From Panagrolaimus kolymaensis (lineage: Eukaryota; Nematoda; Chromadorea; Rhabditida; Panagrolaimidae): a stretch of 64,000 bases of DNA. Where the stretch lies: contig JAJQJQ010000002.1 of NCBI GenBank assembly GCA_028622995.1, forward strand, positions 1,736,001 through 1,800,000. Direction: 5' to 3'. The position numbers were made by a program, and so were the translations under genes. Numbering within the stretch: the stretch's first letter is position 1; each line of letters starts with the position of its first letter. This document shows, piece by piece, positions 18,587-32,700 of this stretch. A model generated the notes under the pieces. The model saw only the letters and a list, made by a program, of their open reading frames with translations. It was not told the origin of the DNA and searched no databases.

Positions 18587-21500
18587 CCTTCTGTTTAGAA
18601 TGGTAGCTGAATGGCTGCTATTAAAATACATTACTCAAAGTAATTTAGTCGCTCGGCTAGATTTAAATTTTTGAGGATTAAAAAATTTGTTTTTTCATTT
18701 TTTTATAAAACATAAATTTCGATTGAAGTTGAGGACGTTCTGTTTAGAATGGTAGCTGAATGGCTGCTATTAAAATACATTACTTAAAGTAATTTAGTCG
18801 CTCGGCTAGATTTAAATTTTTGAGGATTAAAAAATTTGTTTTTTCATTTTTTTATAAAACATAAATTTCGATTGAAGTTGAGGACGTTCTGTTTAGAATG
18901 GTAGCTGAATGGCTGCTATTAAAATACATTACTTAAAGTAATTTAGTCGCTCGGCTAGATTTAAATTTTTGAGGATTAAAAAATTTGTTTTTTCATTTTT
19001 TTATAAAACATAAATTTCGATTGAAGTTGAGGACCTTCTGTTTAGAATGGTAGCTGAATGGCTGCTATTAAAATACATTACTCAAAGTAATTTAGTCGCT
19101 CGGCTAGATTTAAATTTTTGAGGATTAAAAAATTTGTTTTTTCATTTTTTTATAAAACATAAATTTCGATTGAAGTTGAGGACGTTCTGTTTAGAATGGT
19201 AGCTGAATGGCTGCTATTAAAATACATTACTTAAAGTAATTTAGTCGCTCGGCTAGATTTAAATTTTTGAGGATTAAAAAATTTGTTTTTTCATTTTTTT
19301 ATAAAACATAAATTTCGATTGAAGTTGAGGACGTTCTGTTTAGAATGGTAGCTGAATGGCTGCTATTAAAATACATTACTTAAAGTAATTTAGTCGCTCG
19401 GCTAGATTTAAATTTTTGAGGATTAAAAAATTTGTTTTTTCATTTTTTTATAAAACATAAATTTCGATTGAAGTTGAGGACCTTCTGTTTAGAATGGTAG
19501 CTGAATGGCTGCTATTAAAATACATTACTCAAAGTAATTTAGTCGCTCGGCTAGATTTAAATTTTTGAGGATTAAAAAATTTGTTTTTTCATTTTTTTAT
19601 AAAACATAAATTTCGATTGAAGTTGAGGACGTTCTGTTTAGAATGGTAGCTGAATGGCTGCTATTAAAATACATTACTTAAAGTAATTTAGTCGCTCGGC
19701 TAGATTTAAATTTTTGAGGATTAAAAAATTTGTTTTTTCATTTTTTTATAAAACATAAATTTCGATTGAAGTTGAGGACCTTCTGTTTAGAATGGTAGCT
19801 GAATGGCTGCTATTAAAATACATTACTCAAAGTAATTTAGTCGCTCGGCTAGATTTAAATTTTTGAGGATTAAAAAATTTGTTTTTTCATTTTTTTATAA
19901 AACATAAATTTCGATTGAAGTTGAGGACGTTCTGTTTAGAATGGTAGCTGAATGGCTGCTATTAAAATACATTACTTAAAGTAATTTAGTCGCTCGGCTA
20001 GATTTAAATTTTTGAGGATTAAAAAATTTGTTTTTTCATTTTTTTATAAAACATAAATTTCGATTGAAGTTGAGGACGTTCTGTTTAGAATGGTAGCTGA
20101 ATGGCTGCTATTAAAATACATTACTTAAAGTAATTTAGTCGCTCGGCTAGATTTAAATTTTTGAGGATTAAAAAATTTGTTTTTTCATTTTTTTATAAAA
20201 CATAAATTTCGATTGAAGTTGAGGACCTTCTGTTTAGAATGGTAGCTGAATGGCTGCTATTAAAATACATTACTCAAAGTAATTTAGTCGCTCGGCTAGA
20301 TTTAAATTTTTGCGGATTGAAAAATTTGTTTTTTCATTTTTTTATAAAACATAAATTTCGATTGAAGTTGAGGACGTTCTGTTTAGAATGGTAGCTGAAT
20401 GGCTGCTATTAAAATACATTACTTAAAGTAATTTAGTCGCTCGGCTAGATTTAAATTTTTGAGGATTAAAAAATTTGTTTTTTCATTTTTTTATAAAACA
20501 TAAATTTCGATTGAAGTTGAGGACGTTCTGTTTAGAATGGTAGCTGAATGGCTGCTATTAAAATACATTACTTAAAGTAATTTAGTCGCTCGGCTAGATT
20601 TAAATTTTTGAGGATTAAAAAATTTGTTTTTTCATTTTTTTATAAAACATAAATTTCGATTGAAGTTGAGGACGTTCTGTTTAGAATGGTAGCTGAATGG
20701 CTGCTATTAAAATACATTACTTAAAGTAATTTAGTCGCTCGGCTAGATTTAAATTTTTGAGGATTAAAAAATTTGTTTTTTCATTTTTTTATAAAACATA
20801 AATTTCGATTGAAGTTGAGGACGTTCTGTTTAGAATGGTAGCTGAATGGCTGCTATTAAAATACATTACTTAAAGTAATTTAGTCGCTCGGCTAGATTTA
20901 AATTTTTGAGGATTAAAAAATTTGTTTTTTCATTTTTTTATAAAACATAAATTTCGATTGAAGTTGAGGACCTTCTGTTTAGAATGGTAGCTGAATGGCT
21001 GCTATTAAAATACATTACTCAAAGTAATTTAGTCGCTCGGCTAGATTTAAATTTTTGAGGATTAAAAAATTTGTTTTTTCATTTTTTTATAAAACATAAA
21101 TTTCGATTGAAGTTGAGGACGTTCTGTTTAGAATGGTAGCTGAATGGCTGCTATTAAAATACATTACTTAAAGTAATTTAGTCGCTCGGCTAGATTTAAA
21201 TTTTTGAGGATTAAAAAATTTGTTTTTTCATTTTTTTATAAAACATAAATTTCGATTGAAGTTGAGGACGTTCTGTTTAGAATGGTAGCTGAATGGCTGC
21301 TATTAAAATACATTACTTAAAGTAATTTAGTCGCTCGGCTAGATTTAAATTTTTGAGGATTAAAAAATTTGTTTTTTCATTTTTTTATAAAACATAAATT
21401 TCGATTGAAGTTGAGGACCTTCTGTTTAGAATGGTAGCTGAATGGCTGCTGTTAAAATACATTACTCAAAGTAATTTAGTCGCTCGGCTAGATTTAAATT

Positions 21501-21864
21501 TTTGAGGATTAAAAAATTTGTTTTTTCATTTTTTTATAAAACATAAATTTCGATTGAAGTTGAGGACGTTCTGTTTAGAATGGTAGCTGAATGGCTGCTA
21601 TTAAAATACATTACTTAAAGTAATTTAGTCGCTCGGCTAGATTTAAATTTTTGAGGATTAAAAAATTTGTTTTTTCATTTTTTTATAAAACATAAATTTC
21701 GATTGAAGTTGAGGACGTTCTGTTTAGAATGGTAGCTGAATGGCTGCTATTAAAATACATTACTTAAAGTAATTTAGTCGCTCGGCTAGATTTAAATTTT
21801 TGAGGATTAAAAAATTTGTTTTTTCATTTTTTTATAAAACATAAATTTCGATTGAAGTTGAGGA
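18587..21864. repeat. Higher-order repeat domain, 447-bp trimer of 149-bp units
   Basis: Short-cassette units alternate in a repeating order. One begins CCTTCTG and carries ATTACTCAAAG; it is usually followed by two that begin CGTTCTG and carry ATTACTTAAAG. CC-type starts fall at about 18587, 19034, 19481, 19779, 20226, 20971 and 21418. These are mostly 447 bp apart, with one 298-bp and one 745-bp step, as expected from unequal exchange. Nearly all units also share the TGAGGATTAAAAAA variant. Confidence 0.85.
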
Positions 21865-24757
21865 CCTTCTGTTTAGAATGGTAGCTGAATGGCTGCTATT
21901 AAAATACATTACTTAAAGTAATTTAGTCACTCGGCTAGATTTAAATTTTTGCGGATTGAAAAATTTGTTTTTTTCTTTTTTTTTTTAAATAAAAATAAAT
22001 ATTTCGATTGAAGTTGAGGACGTTCTGTTTAGAATGGTAGCTGAATGGCTGCTATTAAAATACATTACTCAAAGTAATTTAGTCGCTCGGCTAGATTTAA
22101 ATTTTACGGATTGAAAAATTTGTTTTTTCATTTTTATATAAAACATAAATTTCGATTGAAGTTGAGGACGTTCTGTTTAGAATGGTAGCTGAATGGCTGC
22201 TATTAAAATACATTACTTAAAGTAATTTAGTCGCTCGGCTAGATTTAAATTTTTGAGGATTGAAAAATTTGTTTTTTTCTTTTTTTTTTTAAATAAAAAT
22301 AAATATTTCGATTGAAGTTGAGGACGTTCTGTTTAGAATGGTAGCTGAATGGCTGCTATTAAAATACATTACTTAAAGTAATTTAGTCGCTCGGCTAGAT
22401 TTAAATTTTTGCGGATTAAAAAATTTGTTTTTTTCTTTTTTTTTTTAAATAAAAATAAATATTTCGATTGAAGTTGAGGACGTTCTGTTTAGAATGGTAG
22501 CTGAATGGCTGCTATTAAAATACATTACTCAAAGTAATTTAGTCGCTCGGCTAGATTTAAATTTTACGGATTGAAAAATTTGTTTTTTCATTTTTATATA
22601 AAACATAAATTTCGATTGAAGTTGAGGACGTTCTGTTTAGAATGGTAGCTGAATGGCTGCTATTAAAATACATTACTTAAAGTAATTTAGTCGCTCGGCT
22701 AGATTTAAATTTTTGCGGATTAAAAAATTTGTTTTTTTCTTTTTTTTTTTAAATAAAAATAAATATTTCGATTGAAGTTGAGGACGTTCTGTTTAGAATG
22801 GTAGCTGAATGGCTGCTATTAAAATACATTACTTAAAGTAATTTAGTCGCTCGGCTAGATTTAAATTTTTGCGGATTGAAAAATTTGTTTTTTCATTTTT
22901 TTATAAAACATAAATTTCGATTGAAGTTGAGGACGTTCTGTTTAGAATGGTAGCTGAATGGCTGCTATTAAAATACATTACTTAAAGTAATTTAGTCGCT
23001 CGGCTAGATTTAAATTTTTGAGGATTGAAAAATTTTTTTTTTTCTTTTTTTTTTTAAATAAAAATAAATATTTCGATTGAAGTTGAGGACGTTCTGTTTA
23101 GAATGGTAGCTGAATGGCTGCTATTAAAATACATTACTCAAAGTAATTTAGTCGCTCGGCTAGATTTAAATTTTTGCGGATTGAAAAATTTGTTTTTTCG
23201 TTTTTTTATAAAACATAAATTTCGATTGAAGTTGAGGACGTTCTGTTTAGAATGGTAGCTGAATGGCTGCTATTAAAATACATTACTTAAAGTAATTTAG
23301 TCGCTCGGCTAGATTTAAATTTTTGAGGATTAAAAAATTTGTTTTTTCATTTTTTTATAAAACATAAATTTCGATTGAAGTTGAGGACCTTCTGTTTAGA
23401 ATGGTAGCTGAATGGCTGCTATTAAAATACATTACTCAAAGTAATTTAGTCGCTCGGCTAGATTTAAATTTTTGAGGATTAAAAAATTTGTTTTTTCATT
23501 TTTTTATAAAACATAAATTTCGATTGAAGTTGAGGACCTTCTGTTTAGAATGGTAGCTGAATGGCTGCTATTAAAATACATTACTCAAAGTAATTTAGTC
23601 GCTCGGCTAGATTTAAATTTTTGCGGATTGAAAAATTTGTTTTTTCGTTTTTTTATAAAACATAAATTTCGATTGAAGTTGAGGACGTTCTGTTTAGAAT
23701 GGTAGCTGAATGGCTGCTATTAAAATACATTACTTAAAGTAATTTAGTCGCTCGGCTAGATTTAAATTTTTGCGGATTGAAAAATTTGTTTTTTCATTTT
23801 TTTATAAAACATAAATTTCGATTGAAGTTGAGGACGTTCTGTTTAGAATGGTAGCTGAATGGCTGCTATTAAAATACATTACTTAAAGTAATTTAGTCGC
23901 TCGGCTAGATTTAAATTTTTGCGGATTGAAAAATTTGTTTTTTCATTTTTTTATAAAACATAAATTTCGATTGAAGTTGAGGACGTTCTGTTTAGAATGG
24001 TAGCTGAATGGCTGCTATTAAAATACATTACTTAAAGTAATTTAGTCGCTCGGCTAGATTTAAATTTTTGCGGATTGAAAAATTTGTTTTTTCATTTTTT
24101 TATAAAACATAAATTTCGATTGAAGTTGAGGACGTTCTGTTTAGAATGGTAGCTGAATGGCTGCTATTAAAATACATTACTTAAAGTAATTTAGTCGCTC
24201 GGCTAGATTTAAATTTTTGAGGATTAAAAAATTTGTTTTTTCATTTTTTTATAAAACATAAATTTCGATTGAAGTTGAGGACCTTCTGTTTAGAATGGTA
24301 GCTGAATGGCTGCTATTAAAATACATTACTCAAAGTAATTTAGTCGCTCGGCTAGATTTAAATTTTTGAGGATTAAAAAATTTGTTTTTTCATTTTTTTA
24401 TAAAACATAAATTTCGATTGAAGTTGAGAACCTTCTGTTTAGAATGGTAGCTGAATGGCTGCTATTAAAATACATTACTCAAAGTAATTTAGTCGCTCGG
24501 CTAGATTTAAATTTTTGCGGATTGAAAAATTTGTTTTTTCATTTTTTTATAAAACATAAATTTCGATTGAAGTTGAGGACGTTCTGTTTAGAATGGTAGC
24601 TGAATGGCTGCTATTAAAATACATTACTTAAAGTAATTTAGTCGCTCGGCTAGATTTAAATTTTTGCGGATTGAAAAATTTGTTTTTTCATTTTTTTATA
24701 AAACATAAATTTCGATTGAAGTTGAGGACGTTCTGTTTAGAATGGTAGCTGAATGGC

Positions 24758-24791
24758 TGCTATTAAAATACATTTGCTATTAAAATACATT
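24758..24791. repeat. Internal 17-bp tandem duplication in one satellite unit
   Basis: TGCTATTAAAATACATT occurs twice directly in tandem (24758-24774 and 24775-24791), giving one 166-bp unit in an otherwise regular array. I did not see it elsewhere in the window, so it seems a recent private event and a useful unique marker. Confidence 0.9.
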
Positions 24792-26101
24792 ACTCAAAGT
24801 AATTTAGTCGCTCGGCTAGATTTAAATTTTTGCGGATTGAAAAATTTGTTTTTTCATTTTTTTATAAAACATAAATTTCGATTGAAGTTGAGGACGTTCT
24901 GTTTAGAATGGTAGCTGAATGGCTGCTATTAAAATACATTACTCAAAGTAATTTAGTCGCTCGGCTAGATTTAAATTTTTGCGGATTGAAAAATTTGTTT
25001 TTTCATTTTTTTATAAAACATAAATTTCGATTGAAGTTGAGGACGTTCTGTTTAGAATGGTAGCTGAATGGCTGCTATTAAAATACATTACTCAAAGTAA
25101 TTTAGTCGCTCGGCTAGATTTAAATTTTTGCGGATTGAAAAATTTGTTTTTTTCTTTTTTTTTTTAAATAAAAATAAATATTTCGATTGAAGTTGAGGAC
25201 GTTCTGTTTAGAATGGTAGCTGAATGGCTGCTATTAAAATACATTACTCAAAGTAATTTAGTCGCTCGGCTAGATTTAAATTTTTGCGGATTGAAAAATT
25301 TGTTTTTTAATTTTTTTATAAAACATAAATTTCGATTGAAGTTGAGGACGTTCTTTTTAGAATGGTAGCTGAATGGCTGCTATTAAAATACATTACTCAA
25401 AGTAATTTAGTCGCTCGGCTAGATTTAAATTTTTGCGGATTGAAAAATTTGTTTTTTCATTTTTTTATAAAACATAAATTTCGATTGAAGTTGAGGACGT
25501 TCTGTTTAGAATGGTAGCTGAATGGCTGCTATTAAAATACATTACTCAAAGTAATTTAGTCGCTCGGCTAGATTTAAATTTTTGCGGATTGAAAAATTTG
25601 TTTTTTTCTTTTTTTTATAAAACATAAATTTCGATTGAAGTTGAGGACGTTCTGTTTAGAATGGTAGCTGAATGGCTGCTATTAAAATACATTACTCAAA
25701 GTAATTTAGTCGCTCGGCTAGATTTAAATTTTTGCGGATTGAAAAATTTGTTTTTTTCTTTTTTTTTTTAAATAAAAATAAATATTTCGATTGAAGTTGA
25801 GGACGTTCTGTTTAGAATGGTAGCTGAATGGCTGCTATTAAAATACATTACTCAAAGTAATTTAGTCGCTCGGCTAGATTTAAATTTTTGCGGATTGAAA
25901 AATTTGTTTTTTCATTTTTTTATAAAACATAAATTTCGATTGAAGTTGAGGACGTTCTTTTTAGAATGGTAGCTGAATGGCTGCTATTAAAATACATTAC
26001 TCAAAGTAATTTAGTCGCTCGGCTAGATTTAAATTTTTGCGGATTGAAAAATTTGTTTTTTCATTTTTTTATAAAACATAAATTTCGATTGAAGTTGAGG
26101 A

Positions 26102-26701
26102 CGTTCTGTTTAGAATGGTAGCTGAATGGCTGCTATTAAAATACATTACTCAAAGTAATTTAGTCGCTCGGCTAGATTTAAATTTTTGCGGATTGAAAAA
26201 TTTGTTTTTTTCTTTTTTTTATAAAACATAAATTTCGATTGAAGTTGAGGACGTTCTGTTTAGAATGGTAGCTGAATGGCTGCTATTAAAATACATTACT
26301 CAAAGTAATTTAGTCGCTCGGCTAGATTTAAATTTTTGCGGATTGAAAAATTTGTTTTTTTCTTTTTTTTATAAAACATAAATTTCGATTGAAGTTGAGG
26401 ACGTTCTGTTTAGAATGGTAGCTGAATGGCTGCTATTAAAATACATTACTCAAAGTAATTTAGTCGCTCGGCTAGATTTAAATTTTTGCGGATTGAAAAA
26501 TTTGTTTTTTTCTTTTTTTTATAAAACATAAATTTCGATTGAAGTTGAGGACGTTCTGTTTAGAATGGTAGCTGAATGGCTGCTATTAAAATACATTACT
26601 CAAAGTAATTTAGTCGCTCGGCTAGATTTAAATTTTTGCGGATTGAAAAATTTGTTTTTTTCTTTTTTTTATAAAACATAAATTTCGATTGAAGTTGAGG
26701 A
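26102..26701. repeat. Four consecutive 150-bp hybrid-cassette units
   Basis: Units starting at 26102, 26252, 26402 and 26552 combine the long-cassette start (GTTTTTTTCTTTTTTT) with the short-cassette end (ATAAAACATAAATTTCG). They are identical by eye. Single hybrids also occur elsewhere (for example about 25600, 33510, 34120, 36110, 36560). They look like products of recombination in the T run followed by local amplification. Confidence 0.85.
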
Positions 26702-29700
26702 CGTTCTGTTTAGAATGGTAGCTGAATGGCTGCTATTAAAATACATTACTCAAAGTAATTTAGTCGCTCGGCTAGATTTAAATTTTTGCGGATTGAAAAA
26801 TTTGTTTTTTTCTTTTTTTTTTTAAATAAAAATAAATATTTCGATTGAAGTTGAGGACGTTCTGTTTAGAATGGTAGCTGAATGGCTGCTATTAAAATAC
26901 ATTACTCAAAGTAATTTAGTCGCTCGGCTAGATTTAAATTTTTGCGGATTGAAAAATTTGTTTTTTCATTTTTTTATAAAACATAAATTTCGATTGAAGT
27001 TGAGGACGTTCTTTTTAGAATGGTAGCTGAATGGCTGCTATTAAAATACATTACTCAAAGTAATTTAGTCGCTCGGCTAGATTTAAATTTTTGCGGATTG
27101 AAAAATTTGTTTTTTCATTTTTTTATAAAACATAAATTTCGATTGAAGTTGAGGACGTTCTGTTTAGAATGGTAGCTGAATGGCTGCTATTAAAATACAT
27201 TACTCAAAGTAATTTAGTCGCTCGGCTAGATTTAAATTTTTGCGGATTGAAAAATTTGTTTTTTTCTTTTTTTTTTTAAATAAAAATAAATATTTCGATT
27301 GAAGTTGAGGACGTTCTGTTTAGAATGGTAGCTGAATGGCTGCTATTAAAATACATTACTCAAAGTAATTTAGTCGCTCGGCTAGATTTAAATTTTTGCG
27401 GATTGAAAAATTTGTTTTTTTCTTTTTTTTTTTAAATAAAAATAAATATTTCGATTGAAGTTGAGGACGTTCTGTTTAGAATGGTAGCTGAATGGCTGCT
27501 ATTAAAATACATTACTCAAAGTAATTTAGTCGCTCGGCTAGATTTAAATTTTTGCGGATTGAAAAATTTGTTTTTTCATTTTTTTATAAAACATAAATTT
27601 CGATTGAAGTTGAGGACGTTCTGTTTAGAATGGTAGCTGAATGGCTGCTATTAAAATACATTACTCAAAGTAATTTAGTCGCTCGGCTAGATTTAAATTT
27701 TTGCGGATTGAAAAATTTGTTTTTTCATTTTTTTATAAAACATAAATTTCGATTGAAGTTGAGGACGTTCTGTTTAGAATGGTAGCTGAATGGCTGCTAT
27801 TAAAATACATTACTCAAAGTAATTTAGTCGCTCGGCTAGATTTAAATTTTTGCGGATTGAAAAATTTGTTTTTTTCTTTTTTTTTTTAAATAAAAATAAA
27901 TATTTCGATTGAAGTTGAGGACGTTCTGTTTAGAATGGTAGCTGAATGGCTGCTATTAAAATACATTACTCAAAGTAATTTAGTCGCTCGGCTAGATTTA
28001 AATTTTTGCGGATTGAAAAATTTGTTTTTTCATTTTTTTATAAAACATAAATTTCGATTGAAGTTGAGGACGTTCTGTTTAGAATGGTAGCTGAATGGCT
28101 GCTATTAAAATACATTACTCAAAGTAATTTAGTCGCTCGGCTAGATTTAAATTTTTGCGGATTGAAAAATTTGTTTTTTTCTTTTTTTTTTTAAATAAAA
28201 ATAAATATTTCGATTGAAGTTGAGGACGTTCTGTTTAGAATGGTAGCTGAATGGCTGCTATTAAAATACATTACTCAAAGTAATTTAGTCGCTCGGCTAG
28301 ATTTAAATTTTTGCGGATTGAAAAATTTGTTTTTTCATTTTTTTATAAAACATAAATTTCGATTGAAGTTGAGGACGTTCTGTTTAGAATGGTAGCTGAA
28401 TGGCTGCTATTAAAATACATTACTCAAAGTAATTTAGTCGCTCGGCTAGATTTAAATTTTTGCGGATTGAAAAATTTGTTTTTTCATTTTTTTATAAAAC
28501 ATAAATTTCGATTGAAGTTGAGGACGTTCTGTTTAGAATGGTAGCTGAATGGCTGCTATTAAAATACATTACTCAAAGTAATTTAGTCGCTCGGCTAGAT
28601 TTAAATTTTTGCGGATTGAAAAATTTGTTTTTTCATTTTTTTATAAAACATAAATTTCGATTGAAGTTGAGGACGTTCTGTTTAGAATGGTAGCTGAATG
28701 GCTGCTATTAAAATACATTACTCAAAGTAATTTAGTCGCTCGGCTAGATTTAAATTTTTGCGGATTGAAAAATTTGTTTTTTCATTTTTTTATAAAACAT
28801 AAATTTCGATTGAAGTTGAGGACGTTCTGTTTAGAATGGTAGCTGAATGGCTGCTATTAAAATACATTACTCAAAGTAATTTAGTCGCTCGGCTAGATTT
28901 AAATTTTTGCGGATTGAAAAATTTGTTTTTTTCTTTTTTTTTTTAAATAAAAATAAATATTTCGATTGAAGTTGAGGACGTTCTGTTTAGAATGGTAGCT
29001 GAATGGCTGCTATTAAAATACATTACTCAAAGTAATTTAGTCGCTCGGCTAGATTTAAATTTTTGCGGATTGAAAAATTTGTTTTTTCATTTTTTTATAA
29101 AACATAAATTTCGATTGAAGTTGAGGACGTTCTTTTTAGAATGGTAGCTGAATGGCTGCTATTAAAATACATTACTCAAAGTAATTTAGTCGCTCGGCTA
29201 GATTTAAATTTTTGCGGATTGAAAAATTTGTTTTTTCATTTTTTTATAAAACATAAATTTCGATTGAAGTTGAGGACGTTCTGTTTAGAATGGTAGCTGA
29301 ATGGCTGCTATTAAAATACATTACTCAAAGTAATTTAGTCGCTCGGCTAGATTTAAATTTTTGCGGATTGAAAAATTTGTTTTTTCATTTTTTTATAAAA
29401 CATAAATTTCGATTGAAGTTGAGGACGTTCTGTTTAGAATGGTAGCTGAATGGCTGCTATTAAAATACATTACTCAAAGTAATTTAGTCGCTCGGCTAGA
29501 TTTAAATTTTTGCGGATTGAAAAATTTGTTTTTTTCTTTTTTTTTTTAAATAAAAATAAATATTTCGATTGAAGTTGAGGACGTTCTGTTTAGAATGGTA
29601 GCTGAATGGCTGCTATTAAAATACATTACTCAAAGTAATTTAGTCGCTCGGCTAGATTTAAATTTTTGCGGATTGAAAAATTTGTTTTTTCATTTTTTTA

Positions 29701-32700
29701 TAAAACATAAATTTCGATTGAAGTTGAGGACGTTCTGTTTAGAATGGTAGCTGAATGGCTGCTATTAAAATACATTACTCAAAGTAATTTAGTCGCTCGG
29801 CTAGATTTAAATTTTTGCGGATTGAAAAATTTGTTTTTTCATTTTTTTATAAAACATAAATTTCGATTGAAGTTGAGGACGTTCTGTTTAGAATGGTAGC
29901 TGAATGGCTGCTATTAAAATACATTACTCAAAGTAATTTAGTCGCTCGGCTAGATTTAAATTTTTGCGGATTGAAAAATTTGTTTTTTCATTTTTTTATA
30001 AAACATAAATTTCGATTGAAGTTGAGGACGTTCTGTTTAGAATGGTAGCTGAATGGCTGCTATTAAAATACATTACTCAAAGTAATTTAGTCGCTCGGCT
30101 AGATTTAAATTTTTGCGGATTGAAAAATTTGTTTTTTTCTTTTTTTTTTTAAATAAAAATAAATATTTCGATTGAAGTTGAGGACGTTCTGTTTAGAATG
30201 GTAGCTGAATGGCTGCTATTAAAATACATTACTCAAAGTAATTTAGTCGCTCGGCTAGATTTAAATTTTTGCGGATTGAAAAATTTGTTTTTTCATTTTT
30301 TTATAAAACATAAATTTCGATTGAAGTTGAGGACGTTCTTTTTAGAATGGTAGCTGAATGGCTGCTATTAAAATACATTACTCAAAGTAATTTAGTCGCT
30401 CGGCTAGATTTAAATTTTTGCGGATTGAAAAATTTGTTTTTTCATTTTTTTATAAAACATAAATTTCGATTGAAGTTGAGGACGTTCTGTTTAGAATGGT
30501 AGCTGAATGGCTGCTATTAAAATACATTACTCAAAGTAATTTAGTCGCTCGGCTAGATTTAAATTTTTGCGGATTGAAAAATTTGTTTTTTTCTTTTTTT
30601 TTTTAAATAAAAATAAATATTTCGATTGAAGTTGAGGACGTTCTGTTTAGAATGGTAGCTGAATGGCTGCTATTAAAATACATTACTCAAAGTAATTTAG
30701 TCGCTCGGCTAGATTTAAATTTTTGCGGATTGAAAAATTTGTTTTTTCATTTTTTTATAAAACATAAATTTCGATTGAAGTTGAGGACGTTCTGTTTAGA
30801 ATGGTAGCTGAATGGCTGCTATTAAAATACATTACTCAAAGTAATTTAGTCGCTCGGCTAGATTTAAATTTTTGCGGATTGAAAAATTTGTTTTTTTCTT
30901 TTTTTTTTTAAATAAAAATAAATATTTCGATTGAAGTTGAGGACGTTCTGTTTAGAATGGTAGCTGAATGGCTGCTATTAAAATACATTACTCAAAGTAA
31001 TTTAGTCGCTCGGCTAGATTTAAATTTTTGCGGATTGAAAAATTTGTTTTTTTCTTTTTTTTTTTAAATAAAAATAAATATTTCGATTGAAGTTGAGGAC
31101 GTTCTGTTTAGAATGGTAGCTGAATGGCTGCTATTAAAATACATTACTCAAAGTAATTTAGTCGCTCGGCTAGATTTAAATTTTTGCGGATTGAAAAATT
31201 TGTTTTTTCATTTTTTTATAAAACATAAATTTCGATTGAAGTTGAGGACGTTCTGTTTAGAATGGTAGCTGAATGGCTGCTATTAAAATACATTACTCAA
31301 AGTAATTTAGTCGCTCGGCTAGATTTAAATTTTTGCGGATTGAAAAATTTGTTTTTTTCTTTTTTTTTTTAAATAAAAATAAATATTTCGATTGAAGTTG
31401 AGGACGTTCTGTTTAGAATGGTAGCTGAATGGCTGCTATTAAAATACATTACTCAAAGTAATTTAGTCGCTCGGCTAGATTTAAATTTTTGCGGATTGAA
31501 AAATTTGTTTTTTTCTTTTTTTTTTTAAATAAAAATAAATATTTCGATTGAAGTTGAGGACGTTCTGTTTAGAATGGTAGCTGAATGGCTGCTATTAAAA
31601 TACATTACTCAAAGTAATTTAGTCGCTCGGCTAGATTTAAATTTTTGCGGATTGAAAAATTTGTTTTTTTCTTTTTTTTTTTAAATAAAAATAAATATTT
31701 CGATTGAAGTTGAGGACGTTCTGTTTAGAATGGTAGCTGAATGGCTGCTATTAAAATACATTACTCAAAGTAATTTAGTCGCTCGGCTAGATTTAAATTT
31801 TTGCGGATTGAAAAATTTGTTTTTTTCTTTTTTTTTTTAAATAAAAATAAATATTTCGATTGAAGTTGAGGACGTTCTGTTTAGAATGGTAGCTGAATGG
31901 CTGCTATTAAAATACATTACTCAAAGTAATTTAGTCGCTCGGCTAGATTTAAATTTTTGCGGATTGAAAAATTTGTTTTTTCATTTTTTTATAAAACATA
32001 AATTTCGATTGAAGTTGAGGACGTTCTGTTTAGAATGGTAGCTGAATGGCTGCTATTAAAATACATTACTCAAAGTAATTTAGTCGCTCGGCAAGATTTA
32101 AATTTTTGCGGATTGAAAAATTTGTTTTTTTCTTTTTTTTTTTAAATAAAAATAAATATTTCGATTGAAGTTGAGGACGTTCTGTTTAGAATGGTAGCTG
32201 AATGGCTGCTATTAAAATACATTACTCAAAGTAATTTAGTCGCTCGGCTAGATTTAAATTTTTGCGGATTGAAAAATTTGTTTTTTCATTTTTTTATAAA
32301 AATAAATATTTCGATTGAAGTTGAGGACGTTCTGTTTAGAATGGTAGCTGAATGGCTGCTATTAAAATACATTACTCAAAGTAATTTAGTCGCTCGGCTA
32401 GATTTAAATTTTTGCGGATTGAAAAATTTGTTTTTTCATTTTTTTATAAAACATAAATTTCGATTGAAGTTGAGGACGTTCTTTTTAGAATGGTAGCTGA
32501 ATGGCTGCTATTAAAATACATTACTCAAAGTAATTTAGTCGCTCGGCTAGATTTAAATTTTTGCGGATTGAAAAATTTGTTTTTTCATTTTTTTATAAAA
32601 CATAAATTTCGATTGAAGTTGAGGACGTTCTGTTTAGAATGGTAGCTGAATGGCTGCTATTAAAATACATTACTCAAAGTAATTTAGTCGCTCGGCTAGA

